In this document: positions 11,787-21,909 of the stretch, in pieces
Numbering within the stretch: the stretch's first letter is position 1
Layout of the letters: every line of letters begins with the position of its first letter
NCBI GenBank assembly: GCA_023525715.1
Contig: CM042012.1
Coordinates: 49,862,464-49,926,463 of the forward strand
Source: Cichorium intybus
Taxonomy: Eukaryota; Streptophyta; Magnoliopsida; Asterales; Asteraceae
DNA: 64,000 bases
Direction of reading: 5' to 3'
Translations under genes and position numbers: made by a program
The notes under the pieces: generated by a model
Database searches by the model: none
What the model was told of the DNA's origin: nothing
What the model saw: the letters and a program-made list of their open reading frames with translations, nothing else

Positions 11787-11798
11787 GCTCTGATACCA
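11787..11798 (-). other. Primer binding site for initiator tRNA-Met
   Basis: On the minus strand this reads TGGTATCAGAGC, one base after the 5' LTR end. It is the common plant PBS complementary to the 3' end of initiator methionine tRNA. It fixes both the orientation and the LTR border. Confidence 0.93.
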
Positions 11799-12080
11799 CT
11801 GAAAGGTTTCTGCAACCATGAACTAAATAACCTAAGTTCACATGCAACCTATAAGGATCTATGTTTTCTTCTAATTGAACATATAACAAAACCTAAAGGC
11901 CATGAGAAAATTAACTAAAAGAATAAAATCAGAAAAACCAACCTTTTAGAATTTCCTGGAAGCTGAGCAGCAAAAATATCCTGCCTCAAATGAGATCACA
12001 CCCAAGCCGAGAGGATTATGGATCGAAATTCCAGAGAGAAATAATAGAATGAGCGACTGATAATGAGGCCTAGGGTTCCC

Positions 12081-12088
12081 TATTTATA
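12081..12088 (-). promoter_or_regulatory. TATA box in the copia 5' LTR
   Basis: On the minus strand this reads TATAAATA inside GTTCCCTATAAATAGGGAAC, an almost perfect palindrome with only the centre unpaired. It is the most likely promoter core of the element. Confidence 0.65.
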
Positions 12089-12145
12089 GGGAACTAAAAG
12101 GTAAAGCTAGAAACCCTAGCCGCAGCCCATTTTCCGGATTATGTG

Positions 12146-12275
12146 TACGCGCGCCGCGGCCTTTGCATTGGCGCGCCGCGCGCCGCAATTCAACTATTGA
12201 ATTCGTGCGGATATGTACGCGCGTCGCAGCCTTTACATTGGCGCGCCGCGCGCCGCAATTCAACTATTGAATTCG
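12146..12275 (-). repeat. GC-rich tandem duplication in the LTR (U3 region)
   Basis: Two units of about 70 and 60 bp are each centred on GGCGCGCC followed by GCGCGCCGC, in otherwise AT-rich DNA. The same pair is at 5151-5280 in the other LTR. Within each LTR the two units differ at three sites, all C-to-T or G-to-A, as expected from deamination of methylated cytosine. The position just upstream of the TATA box suggests a regulatory role, but this is inference. Confidence 0.8.
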
Positions 12276-12565
12276 TACGACTTTAATCCCTGACCTCCTG
12301 ATTAATCTAATTAATGTCACCGAAATTAATCCAATTAATTTCTGATTAATTATTAATCAAACAATATTATTTCTAATTAATATATCATCCCCATAATATA
12401 TTAACAAACAATATCTTGATTTATTAGTCATATAATAAATCAACAATTTCTCTCTACTTAACTTTCCAACAAACCTCCAGCCATGAGGGCAACCCAAATG
12501 GACTGTGCTACTATTAATTAGGCAAATACTAATTATTAGTCATGGCTTAGACACCTAATCCAACA

Positions 12566-12746
12566 GGTTTCACTACATACGAGAAAGAGTTGAAGATAAA
12601 GAGATTATGGTGGAGCATGTCAACGGAAAAAGGAACAAAGGGCTGACATATTGACAAAGGCGTTAGCTAAAGTGAAGTTCGTTGAAATGCGGAAACTCCT
12701 TGGTGTGGAAGACCTCCAGATTTCCATTCGAAAATTAGGGGGTAAT
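12566..12746 (+). pseudogene. C-terminal end of the older copia RNase H, after the nested insertion
   Basis: This resumes the frame cut at 4803: HYIRE followed by VEDKEIMVEHVNG, then after a frameshift ADILTKALAKVKFVEMRKLLGV. A purine tract (ATTAGGGGG) leads into the LTR at 12747. Together with 3619-4803 it reconstructs the site before the 7.8 kb insertion. Confidence 0.85.
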
Positions 12747-13030
12747 TGTTGGTAATTTCCTAGTTTTAAGGAGTTAGAGATTAGCTTTCACAATGAGGTG
12801 TTAGGGATAAGTCTCATCTAGTAATTCAAGTCGGTATTATGTAGATTCAAACGTTCTTGATTTAGGGTTATCTACAAGTCTAGATCTAGTATAAATAGAT
12901 GTGTAGATACCGAGTTATGTCAAGAGAGAGTTAGGAAACGGATGTAACGTAGTTTTAAGCTATTTTCTTTGTTATAATAAGAGCTTTCCTGTCATAATTT
13001 ATGTTCGTTTACATGGTTCTTGGTATTACA
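12747..13030 (+). mobile_element. 3' LTR of the older copia element (284 bp)
   Basis: It starts TGTTGGTAATTTCC after the purine tract and ends TTGGTATTACA, giving imperfect inverted ends. The short length separates this lineage from the two copia elements that invaded it. The right border is less certain than the left. Confidence 0.65.
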
Positions 13031-13404
13031 GTGTAGGGTATGTATACTTAGTTGAGGTTACTTAGTGGAGGTTATTAGACGATGACATATGCTTTGATGT
13101 ATTTAACAACAAACATATTTGTTGTGTCCTACCAAGAAAATTAGGTTTTATAGATCGGAAATCATGTTTTAGTCTCTAGAATCTGGATATCTCTCACCAT
13201 ATTTTTATTTTTTATACATCAATGATAAATACAAATGATCAATTTATCATTTATTTATTTATATGTTTAGTAAAAAAAGTCGATCATGTTAAACCTTCAA
13301 CTTCCAATACGTGCTTCAATTTGACGAATTCTTCTCTTAATTTCATTTTTAAAGAAACGCACTGGATTTTTCATTGGAATGAAATATATTGTAGTATAAT
13401 AAAT

Positions 13405-13605
13405 GGCTAAACGAGCTCAAAAATCATAAATGAGCTCGAGCCAAGCCTAGGCTCGTTTGGGCTCACTTGACAAACGAGCTGAGTCGAGCCGAACTCGAGT
13501 ATGTTAACTTTTCCACGAGCCGAGCTCGAGCTCGAGCCCCAATAAACTTAAACGAGCTTGAGCCGAGCTTGAGAATATTGGGGCTTCGCTCGGCTTTATA
13601 CACCT
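13405..13605. repeat. GAGCTCGAGC-rich dispersed repeat
   Basis: This stretch has very many copies of GAGCTCG and GAGCCGAGC on both strands between AT-rich flanks. Such tracts recur in plant genomes inside non-autonomous DNA elements, often hAT-like. No clear terminal repeats were found. The stretch 13031-13404 to its left holds nothing recognised. Confidence 0.55.
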
Positions 13606-13699
13606 AATTACGTCATCGTTAAAGCTAGTTTTACTTTGATAATTATTAAAATTCATTGGGTTGCATGGAATAAAGTTTTAGCCCAAAAAGAAGATGGGG

Positions 13700-13905
13700 G
13701 TTAGGAATCGGCTCTTTAATGGACCAAAATGTGACTCTAGTTACAAAATGGGTTTGGCGACTCAAAGTGATGAAAAAGCTATATGGTCTCAAGTTATTTC
13801 AAGCATCCATAACTTGGAAAACAAACCGATTCGTTTTCTTGCAAAAAACATCTCAGATTGGGGTTTATAAAACTCCAAGATACATGTACTATTCCTGTTA
13901 ATTTA
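13700..13905 (+). pseudogene. Degenerate LINE (non-LTR retrotransposon) scrap
   Basis: Two overlapping frames together give the common plant LINE motif: TKWVWRL in one, then SDEKAIWSQVISSIHNLENKP in the next. In the family this is the K-W-x-W-R-F ... LW-x-x-VI-x-x-IHG stretch after the reverse transcriptase core. One frameshift separates the halves and no other domain remains. Confidence 0.5.
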
Positions 13906-14085
13906 TTAAGGAACTCTCTTGGTTCATGAAGTATATTTTTGTTAAAATTACGTAATTTTTCTATTTTTATTCCGTTTCGTAGTTGTGTTAAACGCACCGC
14001 TATATTATTAGACTTTTTTTGGATAAAATAATTTGATAGAAAAATAGTAAAAGAGAAAATCACAGATGGGGATGATTCATTTTGT

Positions 14086-14212
14086 AAAAGTACAAGCATT
14101 TGATGCATAAAATATGTATTAAATGCTTGTACTTTTATAGTTTCATAATATCTATTTGCGAAAGTACAAACGTTTAATGCAAAGTGTATGCATTAAATAC
14201 TTGCACTTTCGC
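14086..14212. repeat. Two adjacent short inverted repeats
   Basis: The first hairpin, 14086-14136, pairs AAAAGTACAAGCATTT with AAATGCTTGTACTTTT. The second, 14157-14212, pairs GCGAAAGTACAAACGTTTAATGC with a slightly diverged reverse complement. The two stems resemble each other, so this looks like a duplicated MITE-like end. They lie just left of the MULE at 14281. Confidence 0.6.
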
Positions 14213-14280
14213 AGATGGGCCCCGAGAATTTTTCAGCCCACTGCGATTTTTACTATGTACAAAATGTGAAAAATATTTTA

Positions 14281-14513
14281 GAGTAAATTACAGATATGGT
14301 CCTTGAGGTATACCAAAACTAACAGAGAGAACCCAAGTATTCGATTTTCACTATATGGGTCACTAAGGTTTGCAAAATTCTACAAATTGGTCCCTGGTCC
14401 ATATAAAAAGACTTTTTTGCCCTTTTCATTTTCTTTTTTTCTTTTTCTTTTTACCCTTTTGTTTTTTTAATAAATAGAAAATAAAAATCCACCTCCCCAC
14501 CCCCACCCCCACG

Positions 14514-14552
<39 letters not shown>

Positions 14553-15663
14553 AAGAAAACTCATCCCCTCAATGTCATTATACACTAATTGTGAATAAAC
14601 CCACCACCAGCATCCACCACCGGAGACGGGAGTGCCGGAAGTCGATTAAACCAATGCCCAATCGAGGAACAAAAAACCCACATTAGCATTCGCATGGCAG
14701 AAAGCTTCTCTTTTAAGCATCACCAATCGAGGAACAAAAAATCCAGATGAAACAAAGTCAAAAATCACAAAAATATTACTGACTTTATACACAGTGGAAG
14801 CAATTTTGAGTGGGAGCCCTCGATGCAATTCAAGGCGAGTTTCATTTAAGAAAGCAAAGTCGATTAAACCATTTCTTTTGAAGGCTAAAGCCGGTGTTGG
14901 AGGGTTGTTATCGCCACTCATTCTCCCACCAGTTCTTGCTGATTTCATCTTCCCAATCGCCAATTCATTTGCTTTCTTTCATCTTCAAATTCGAATATCA
15001 TTTTCAAACTCTCTTTTTTGTAATTTGTATTTTGAATTTTTATCCTATAAACGAGTGTTTCGTGAGGATTGAATGAAATCTCCGATTTAGTATACTCGAT
15101 CAATACGGTGATCCGAATTGAAAAGAATCTTCTAGTTGTGAATATTTTTTTGTTTTCTTGACGGTTGGAATGTTCTTTTCTTAATCTTCTATCCACCACT
15201 CAGCAACGACCGATGTGCCGGAACTGCCGAGGACCATGTGCTCCGGTGACCCGAAGCTATTCAATGCATGTCCACCACCCGCCTCAGAGCGACGGCGACA
15301 GCTACCATGTCGTTGCGCTTAAATCAACTACACTTGGATCCCACAGGGTGCAGAGGAGTCAGATTTGTCGGAATCGGTGGTGGTGGGGCAGAGAAGAGGG
15401 TGATCGTGTTTATTGGAAGCGTCATCGAGATTGGGTTGAGGGGTTTTGAAGATAACTCTTTGATCTGTGAATCCTTTTACAATGCAAAGGTTGATTTACA
15501 ATGCAAAGGTTGATCTAGCTGGAATACATGTTGATTGTTGGAGTTTCATATAAATGGAGGAGAATGACAATAGGCATGATGATAAATGGAGTATGCCGAA
15601 GTTGGTGGTGGCGCTGGTGATTAGATAACCTAAAAGAAGAAGCCCCACCGTCCCTTTTTCTTA

Positions 15664-15709
<46 letters not shown>

Positions 15710-15938
15710 GTGGGGGTGGGGTGGGGTGGGTGGGGTATTTTTTTATTAATAAAATAAAATAATAAAATCAAAAAAAAAGAAAAAAGAAAATGAAAAGGGC
15801 AAAAAAGTCTTTTTATATGGACCAGGGACCAATTTGTAGGATTTTGCAAACCTTAGTGATCCATATAGTAAAAATCGAATACTTGGGTTCTCTCTGTTAG
15901 TTTTGCTATACCGCAGGGACCATAACTGTAATTTACTC
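14281..15938. mobile_element. Mutator-like element with long TIRs (1658 bp), 9-bp TSD
   Basis: The ends GAGTAAATTACAG and its reverse complement extend into inverted repeats of about 250 bp, including ...TGGTCCCTGGTCCATATAAAAAGACTTTTTTGCCC... and CT/GA tracts. A perfect 9-bp duplication, AATATTTTA, flanks it (14272-14280 and 15939-15947), which is diagnostic of Mutator-like elements. No transposase is present, so it is non-autonomous. The interior around 15245-15340 has a frame resembling part of a host protein, listed separately. Repeats inside include ACAATGCAAAGGTTGAT twice near 15478-15514. Confidence 0.9.
15245..15345 (+). pseudogene. Possible captured exon of a glutaredoxin-like host gene
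   Basis: One frame reads TRSYSMHVHHPP then GDSYHVVALKSTTLGS. That resembles the N-terminal conserved stretch of plant glutaredoxin-family proteins of the At3g28850/At5g39865 type (a VHHPP motif followed by GDSYHVVxLTSTTxGS). It is then lost to frameshifts. The match is from memory of the family pattern and covers about 30 residues. It could be chance, but gene-fragment capture is common in MULEs. Confidence 0.4.
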
Positions 15939-16001
15939 AATATTTTAAATACCTTTAAATATTATAAAAGTTTTTGCAGTTGGGGAGTGTCATGTAATCA
16001 A

Positions 16002-16083
16002 ACTCGCAGCAAGAGACTCTCCCATCAACATTTTTGTAGCTGACTCGCAGCAAGAGACTCTCCCATCAACATTTTTGTAGCTG
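16002..16083 (+). repeat. Tandem duplication, 41 bp x 2
   Basis: Two units (16002-16042 and 16043-16083) read ACTCGCAGCAAGAGACTCTC... and appear identical. The identity implies a recent slippage or duplication. It lies between the MULE and the Harbinger transposase. Confidence 0.9.
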
Positions 16084-16486
16084 GCAATATCATCTGCAAT
16101 TTCCGTTTTTTTATTATTTTATGATAAAAATTTTATAAAAAAAACTATTTTATTTTTTTCTATAATAAATGGTTTAAATGAAACATGATTAGGCTGCACG
16201 GAGTGGGCATGAATTTTGCCGGAGGCATCCCACATGGCAATCCATGCCGGCGGCAACACCGCCCCCCGAGTGCGGCATGGACGAGCGGCAATTGTTGAGC
16301 GGTAGAAATGTGTCGCGTTGTCTCTCCTCTTTGTGGTCAAAGTTCGTGGCTTTTGAGGTTAGATATGACCGTTTGAACGGTCAAATTCTATTAAAAAAAT
16401 TCAAAATATAACTATCTATATATACATATACACATTCCATTTGACATAGATGCACACACCTCTTTACATATTTATACATTTTCAAA

Positions 16487-17692
16487 ATGAATCCAATTCA
16501 AAGAAATCAACAGCTACTAATGATTGGTGAGGCGGCTCTCAAATCAATGGAAGTTATACTCGGTCTTTTAGAAGACGAAGACGAATCCGAAGCCGAAAGT
16601 TCACAACGGGTATCTCGAAAAATTATTTTGAGGGACCGTATTTTGAGGGACCGTTGGGCTGCAAATAGTTTTCTTATGGCGCACTACTTTAATGATGATG
16701 CCATCTATGAAAGAAAATTTCGCCGAAGGTTTCGCATGCAGAAACATTTATATATGCGTATTGCCACCGACTTGACTAATTATTCTGAGTATATTAGTCA
16801 ACGTCCCGACGCAAGAGGTGCAGAAGGCTTTACTCCGATACAGAAATGTGCGTGTGCAGTACGTCAACTAGCATACGGTTCTGTGGGATATTCATGGGAC
16901 GAGTATTTTCAAATGTCGGAGCGGACCACATGTGAAAGTTCGGAAGAGTTTTGCCGATGTGTTATTGAAGTATACGGTCCAAGGTATTTACGCAAGCCTA
17001 CATTCAGTAATGTTCAAGCATTGTACGTGCATCACGCAAATGTGCACGGTTTTCCTGGGATGCTTGGAAGTCTAGATTGTCTTCATTTGCCTTGGTCCAC
17101 TTGCCCGAGTGCATGGCATGGGCAATACACACGGGGTGATAAGAATTACCCAACGGTCATCTTGGAAGCAGTTGCATCACAGGATCTTTGGATTTGTCAT
17201 GCATGTGGTGCTCCCGGTTCAATTAACGATATCAACGTTTTATACATGTCGCCTTTATTCGACGGGTTTTGCAACGGCTCCGCTCCGGATTGTCCATTTC
17301 AAGTAAATGGAACCACATACAAATACGGGTATTATCTTGTAGATAGTATATATCCAGAATATGTTGTGCTTGTGAAATCTTTGACATGTCCAGATGATCG
17401 AAAGCGTATAAAGTTTAAAGCAGCTCAAGAGAGGGCAAGAAAGGATGTCGAGCGAACATTTGGAGTTCTTAAAAAGCGTTGGCAAATTCTGGAAAATCCG
17501 GCACGTCCACGGGCAGTGGAAAAGCTATCGCGTATTATGTATGCCTGCATAATTTTACACAATATGATCATAGAAGATCAAGGAAAAGCGATATGTCAGT
17601 ATGTGGAAAATAAGGAAGTCCCGTCAATTCCACCAATAGAACCGGGTAGCCCACCGTACGTTGCAAGAAGAAGGGAGGTACGAAACAATTAA
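16487..17692 (+). CDS. PIF/Harbinger transposase (Plant_tran, DDE type), intact
   Basis: The 401-residue single-exon protein belongs to the plant Harbinger nuclease family. Catalytic residues are in the usual places: D near 197 (GSLDCLHLPWSTCPSAWHGQY), D near 286 (GYYLVDSIYPEYV) and E near 322 (ARKDVERTFGVLKKRW). Other family motifs are LEAVASQDLWICHA, PGSINDINVLYMSPLF and ARIMYACIILHNMI-like sequence. The acidic N-terminus leads into the FRRRFRMQKHLYMRI region. No Myb-like second ORF, which Harbinger elements normally need, is seen nearby, and I could not fix terminal repeats. A domesticated gene is possible, but a decayed relative at 56880-57363 argues for a mobile element. The AT-rich flank 17693-18140 probably belongs to it. 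Confidence 0.92.
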   Translation: MNPIQRNQQLLMIGEAALKSMEVILGLLEDEDESEAESSQRVSRKIILRDRILRDRWAANSFLMAHYFNDDAIYERKFRRRFRMQKHLYMRIATDLTNYSEYISQRPDARGAEGFTPIQKCACAVRQLAYGSVGYSWDEYFQMSERTTCESSEEFCRCVIEVYGPRYLRKPTFSNVQALYVHHANVHGFPGMLGSLDCLHLPWSTCPSAWHGQYTRGDKNYPTVILEAVASQDLWICHACGAPGSINDINVLYMSPLFDGFCNGSAPDCPFQVNGTTYKYGYYLVDSIYPEYVVLVKSLTCPDDRKRIKFKAAQERARKDVERTFGVLKKRWQILENPARPRAVEKLSRIMYACIILHNMIIEDQGKAICQYVENKEVPSIPPIEPGSPPYVARRREVRNN

Positions 17693-18373
17693 AAACATCA
17701 CGAGCTTCGAGCCGATTTGGCGGAACACATATATTGACTCCAAAATCTCGACCTCAATATGCCACCACCTGATGATTCCAAAGAATACTCGAATTGAAAG
17801 TAATCGTTTTATTTAGGAATGTTGTTTTTATTTCGGCTTGGTTTTTTTTTTATGTTTTTAAATTAATGTGACTTTTTTTCAAGTAATGTAATGTTTTTTT
17901 TATTTAATGTAATGTGTTTTTTATTTTTAATATATTGTGTTAAATGAAAATTAGTTTTTTTAAAAAAATCTAGAAAAGTCCCACAATGTTGGAGGTACCA
18001 CCCCCTGACTGCAACATAAATCTGGATATTGGCAACAAAATTGTCGTGACGTCTATATGGCAATCTTGCCTCCCAAATATTGGAGGCACCATTCCCTTTC
18101 ACCCTTATGGTTGCATTTGTTGGACACCTACGACTACCCAGAGATTACTAGTACGTTTGAGAAACAATATGTTGCAGCCTTTTTGAATTAACAAATATTC
18201 ATTACCACATATATCCGAAAATAGTAACGACAATGCTTCATTACTAAGCACAAAACGACAACGTACATACCTTTATCGATGCTTCTTCTGTTTCGTTCAG
18301 GACACTGCCACTACATTCGAGAACAACACAAACTGCTGGGATCCATTCATCAGCCGATCACCATCACCTAATC

Positions 18374-19577
18374 ATGGCGTTTGAGAGGCCAGGGTCGGCT
18401 CAGAAACAGCCGAGCAAGCTCCGATGGGGCGAACTCGACGACGACGGCGAGGATTTAGACTTCTTGCTACCTCCCCGGCAGGTGATCGGCCCCGACAACA
18501 ATGGCATCAAGAAAGTAATCGAGTACAAATTTAACGACGATGGACATAAGGTCAAGATCACCACCACTACCCGAGTCCGGAAGCTCGCAAAGGCCCGATT
18601 TAGCAAGCGAGCCATTGAGCGACGAGCGTGGGCGAAGTTTGGCGATGCGGTTCATGAGGACGTCGGTTCAAGGCTCACCATGGTCTCCACTGAAGAGATC
18701 TTGCTTGAACGACCTAGGGCTCCTGGTTTGTCTCTCACCCTTTTAACACTTTCTATCATCTCATTGACGAATCATGAAATTTCTGTGTTCTTATAATCAA
18801 ATTTACAAATTCTCTGTTAATTTCGTTTCAATTTTTGAATTTATCGTCCTGGAACGCATGAGTTTCATGAATTTGAAAATTCCCCTCATCTAAAATCAAT
18901 GCCAACCAATTGCATATACTGCTCACGATCAAATTGATCTATCCGTTCAAGGAGTTAGTGTAAAGTTTAGATCACGTACCCCTTGCAAAATTGATCTGTA
19001 TTTACTAAAACTTCTCACGATTCGTTAATTCTGTGTTGAAATTCTGACAGGTTCGAAAGGAGAAGAAACGGCTGCCGGAGATACCTTAGGGCAACTTGGC
19101 AAAGGCGGCACTGTTCTCATGGTATGCAGAACTTGCGGCAAAAAGGGCGACCACTGGACATCACGGTGTCCATACAAGGACTTAGCTCGGCCACCTGAAT
19201 CATTTATCGATAAACCACCTGACACGGTGGTTCATTCCGGTGGAACAAAGGCAGCTTACGTCCCGCCGAGCATGAGAGGCGGTGCGGAGAGGCCGGCTGG
19301 TTCAGATATGAGGCGCCGGAATGAAGAAAACTCCGTCAGAGTTACTAACCTCTCTGAAGACACTCGTGAACCTGATTTGCTTGAACTTTTCAGAACGTTT
19401 GGACCAGTGAGCCGTGTTTATGTCGCCATTGATCAGAAAACGGGGGTGAGTCGAGGGTTTGGGTTTGTTAACTTTGTGAACAAGGAAGATGCTGAAAGAG
19501 CTATTTTGAAGCTTAATGGCTATGGGTATGATAATCTCATTCTCAGAGTTGAGTGGGCTACACCAAGGGCAAACTAA
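18374..19577 (+). CDS. EIF3G: Eukaryotic translation initiation factor 3 subunit G
   Basis: Two exons, 18374-18725 and 19051-19577, are joined across a 325-bp GT-AG intron (phase 1) to give 292 residues. This is close to the usual plant eIF3g size of about 290. The N-terminal part (LRWGELDDDGEDLDFLLPP, then VRKLAKARFSKRAIERRAWAKFG) is the eIF3g signature that binds eIF3i. A CCHC zinc knuckle follows at residues 143-157 (CRTCGKKGDHWTSRC), and a C-terminal RRM has RNP2 VRVTNL near 213 and RNP1 RGFGFVNF near 251. It acts in the cytoplasmic eIF3 complex in scanning and reinitiation. The start ATG gives the family N-terminus. No damage is seen. Confidence 0.97.
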
Positions 19578-19971
19578 AATCCCCTTGTTGGGTTATTAGA
19601 AAATTTTCGTTTTTTTTTTTCATTTGTTCTTTGAATGTTATTGTGTCCCTAATTATGTGCATCATTGCTTGTACTTTGTGCATCCTTGCTTGTATTTTGC
19701 GTTACACTTTGGGGTTTGAGAGTTGATATGTCGATGGATTATATGTAATTATGTATTTGTTCCAACATGGCATTTGTATTAATATTAAAAAATATTCCTA
19801 ACATCCTGATCTCGAGTTTTTTAAAGGAATGAAAGACTAAATTAGAAGGGGGAAACGTGAAAAGGGGGAATGGAAAGGAAGGATAAAAAATGATAAAAGT
19901 TTCATTTTCTTCCCCCAAAACCATCTAGGCAATTATGAGCTTATTTGGGAGTGAAAACAATTTTTTTATTA

Positions 19972-20005
<34 letters not shown>

Positions 20006-20275
20006 TTGTAATTTGAGAACATAAAACATAGATACGTACTATATTTATCCTATCTAAACCATTACTTTTAATGAGAATTGAACCCAAGACTTCAAGTAAA
20101 CCAAACGTACGTCTTTATTGCTGGACCATTAGATATTTGACAATTTGAGAATATAACTAATTAATAAAAAATTTCCTTTACTATTATATTTTTTCTTTTT
20201 TCTTTTCTTATTTTCATTTTTCTTAATTTTAAAACTTGAAAACACGGCGTACAGTTCATGGGCTATTTGTATGAA

Positions 20276-20720
20276 GGGAAAATGACTTATAAGGGTAATT
20301 ATGTTTCAAAACTGTTCAAAAAACACCATCCAAGTTTGTTCTGTTCAAAAAACACTATCCAAGTAAGGCCTTTGTACAAAAAACACCATCCAAGTAAGGT
20401 CTTTGTACAAAAAACACCATCGAACTACATGTTTTGTTCAAATTTTACCCGATGGTAACCGGCTCTTGCAGGTTAAAGGATGACTTGGCCGGTCACCAAG
20501 TATTAGGCCAAGTCATCCTTTAACCTGCAAGAGCCGGTTACCATCGGGTAAAATTTGAACAAAACGTGTAGTTCGATGGTGTTTTTTGTACAAAGGCCTT
20601 ACTTGGATGGTGTTTTTTGTACAAAGGCCTTACTTGGATGGTGTTTTTTGAACAGACCAAACTTGAATGATGTTTTTTGAACAGTTTTAAAACATTATTA
20701 CCCTTATAAGTCATTTTCCC
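20276..20720. mobile_element. Palindromic foldback MULE-type MITE, 9-bp TSD
   Basis: The 445-bp element is almost one inverted repeat. Each arm is about 210 bp and starts GGGAAAATGACTTATAAGGGTAAT; the centre is a short loop near 20496. The arms contain 3 to 4 tandem copies of a roughly 30-bp unit with AAAAAACACCATCCAAGTAAGG. A perfect 9-bp duplication, TTGTATGAA, flanks it (20267-20275 and 20721-20729), pointing to mobilisation by a Mutator-type transposase. A transcript would fold into a long hairpin and could feed small-RNA production. Confidence 0.9.
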
Positions 20721-20739
20721 TTGTATGAATAAGACATAT

Positions 20740-20935
20740 TTTAACTTTAGCCATATATATAGAGATGAATCTAGGTGAACTGTCTCTTATTTTTTCAATA
20801 CTTTTTTGTCAAGCTATTGAGAAATAATAGAAGTCATAGGTATTAGTCGTTGTTGTTTCCATTCTTTTGATGTCAGTTACTTCTTAATTCTTAAATAAGT
20901 AAATTTCCACAAGCATAACAAATTGGTATCGGAGC
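20740..20935 (+). mobile_element. LTR end plus tRNA-iMet primer binding site, copia remnant
   Basis: Sequence ending AAGCATAACA (20911-20920) is followed by TTGGTATCGGAGC at 20923-20935, one mismatch from the usual initiator-tRNA-Met PBS. This marks the 3' end of a 5' LTR. The LTR left border is not visible. A polypurine tract and 3' LTR start follow only 1 kb later, so the element is deleted or non-autonomous. Confidence 0.5.
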
Positions 20936-21404
20936 TAAAGTGAAAAAAGTGTTTTTGATCGAATGATTTGTAAAAGGCTATTTGTTATAGTTTTCTTAAT
21001 CATCGGTTGAAAATGGTGAATGATTTATTGGGTGATAATTCAATAATTGTTCTCTCGGAGCAACAACATCAAGCCAATGTATATTTCATTTAGTAGGAGT
21101 TTTTTTGGTCAATAGAACTCTAAGGCAAGTTCAATCCGAGTTATCACATAAAATTGGGTTAGTTTTTTGGGTGTTGGAACGCAAATGAGATTAAGGATGC
21201 AAACGGGGGCGCATATTGGCACGAATGCAATCATTGTCCTCATACCCAAACTTCTAAAAGTCATTCCCCCACCCCACCCGCCTTATCCCCGATGGGTGCA
21301 AGTGAAAAAATCCTTACTAGATACATGAAACATATTGTATATATGTTTAGTAAATAAAGTCCAATTTATTTGTTATTGATTCAAATGTCCAGGTGAAAAG
21401 AAGA

Positions 21405-21860
21405 TTGTGAGTTTCCTGAGGATGTACTGATTCTTGACCTTGTCAAATATGGGTACAGTGAGTGGCTTGAAATAGCCAGCATTGTTAAAAGTCACAAGGG
21501 ACTTCACAATCAGAAGCTCAGAATGGCCATAGATTCTGATAAACAAGGCGAGGAAGCTCAATCTCATTCCTACTCCCTCAGCATCATCCTCAAGGTCAAC
21601 TCTAGTTCAAAGAAGGAGGTCTCGAAACACTCACACCAAACCCCCACTGCCATTTGGTTCTATGATTATTGATAACTCGCTACACTCACACCAAACCCCC
21701 ACTGCCATCTCTTTCACTTACTGTGTGAATGTGTACAGGTTGAGTCTGCTAAAAGTTTTCATTATTTATTGTCTTTTGAGCTGGAGAAATGAATACAAGA
21801 GCTGTTGCACGACAACTACAAGTGGATCAAGCCTAAGATTCTAGATGTAGCCGAATTTGT
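21405..21860 (+). pseudogene. Unidentified coding remnant between PBS and 3' LTR
   Basis: A plus-strand frame is open for about 80 codons from 21411 (FPEDVLILDLVKYGYSEWLE ...). A second open piece after 21739 (VESAKSFHYLLSFELEK) follows a TTGTACAG-like splice acceptor. The string ACACTCACACCAAACCCCCACTGCCAT occurs twice, near 21629 and 21683. I do not recognise the protein. It does not look like copia gag or pol, and could be host-derived sequence carried by the element. Confidence 0.35.
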
Positions 21861-21909
21861 TATATCCCTTGGGAATTAATCTTTAAGATAGTTTTGACAT
21901 CATCATATT

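Larger units (their letters stand above)
4804..12565 (-). mobile_element. Young, near-intact Ty1/copia retrotransposon (7762 bp)
   Basis: The element is bounded by LTRs 4804-5570 and 11800-12565 and flanked by a perfect 5-bp duplication, GGTTT (4799-4803 and 12566-12570). On the minus strand the order is 5' LTR, tRNA-iMet PBS, a 1.3 kb leader, gag, pol (protease, integrase, RT, RNase H), an 0.85 kb 3' noncoding region, polypurine tract and 3' LTR. The order PR-IN-RT-RH defines copia. By eye the LTRs differ by about four substitutions and one single-base indel, which means a very recent insertion. The only coding break seen is an in-frame TAG between gag and pol. Confidence 0.97.
11800..12565 (-). 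repeat. 5' LTR of the intact copia element
   Basis: The 766-bp LTR is nearly identical to 4804-5570 and ends at the GGTTT target duplication. It includes the TATA box at 12081-12088 and the GC-rich duplication at 12146-12275, which lies upstream of the TATA box on the transcribed strand. Confidence 0.95.

Noticed and set aside
13719..13901. 60-residue plus-strand ORF as a small gene
   Set aside because: Its content fits a frameshifted LINE fragment better than a free-standing protein.
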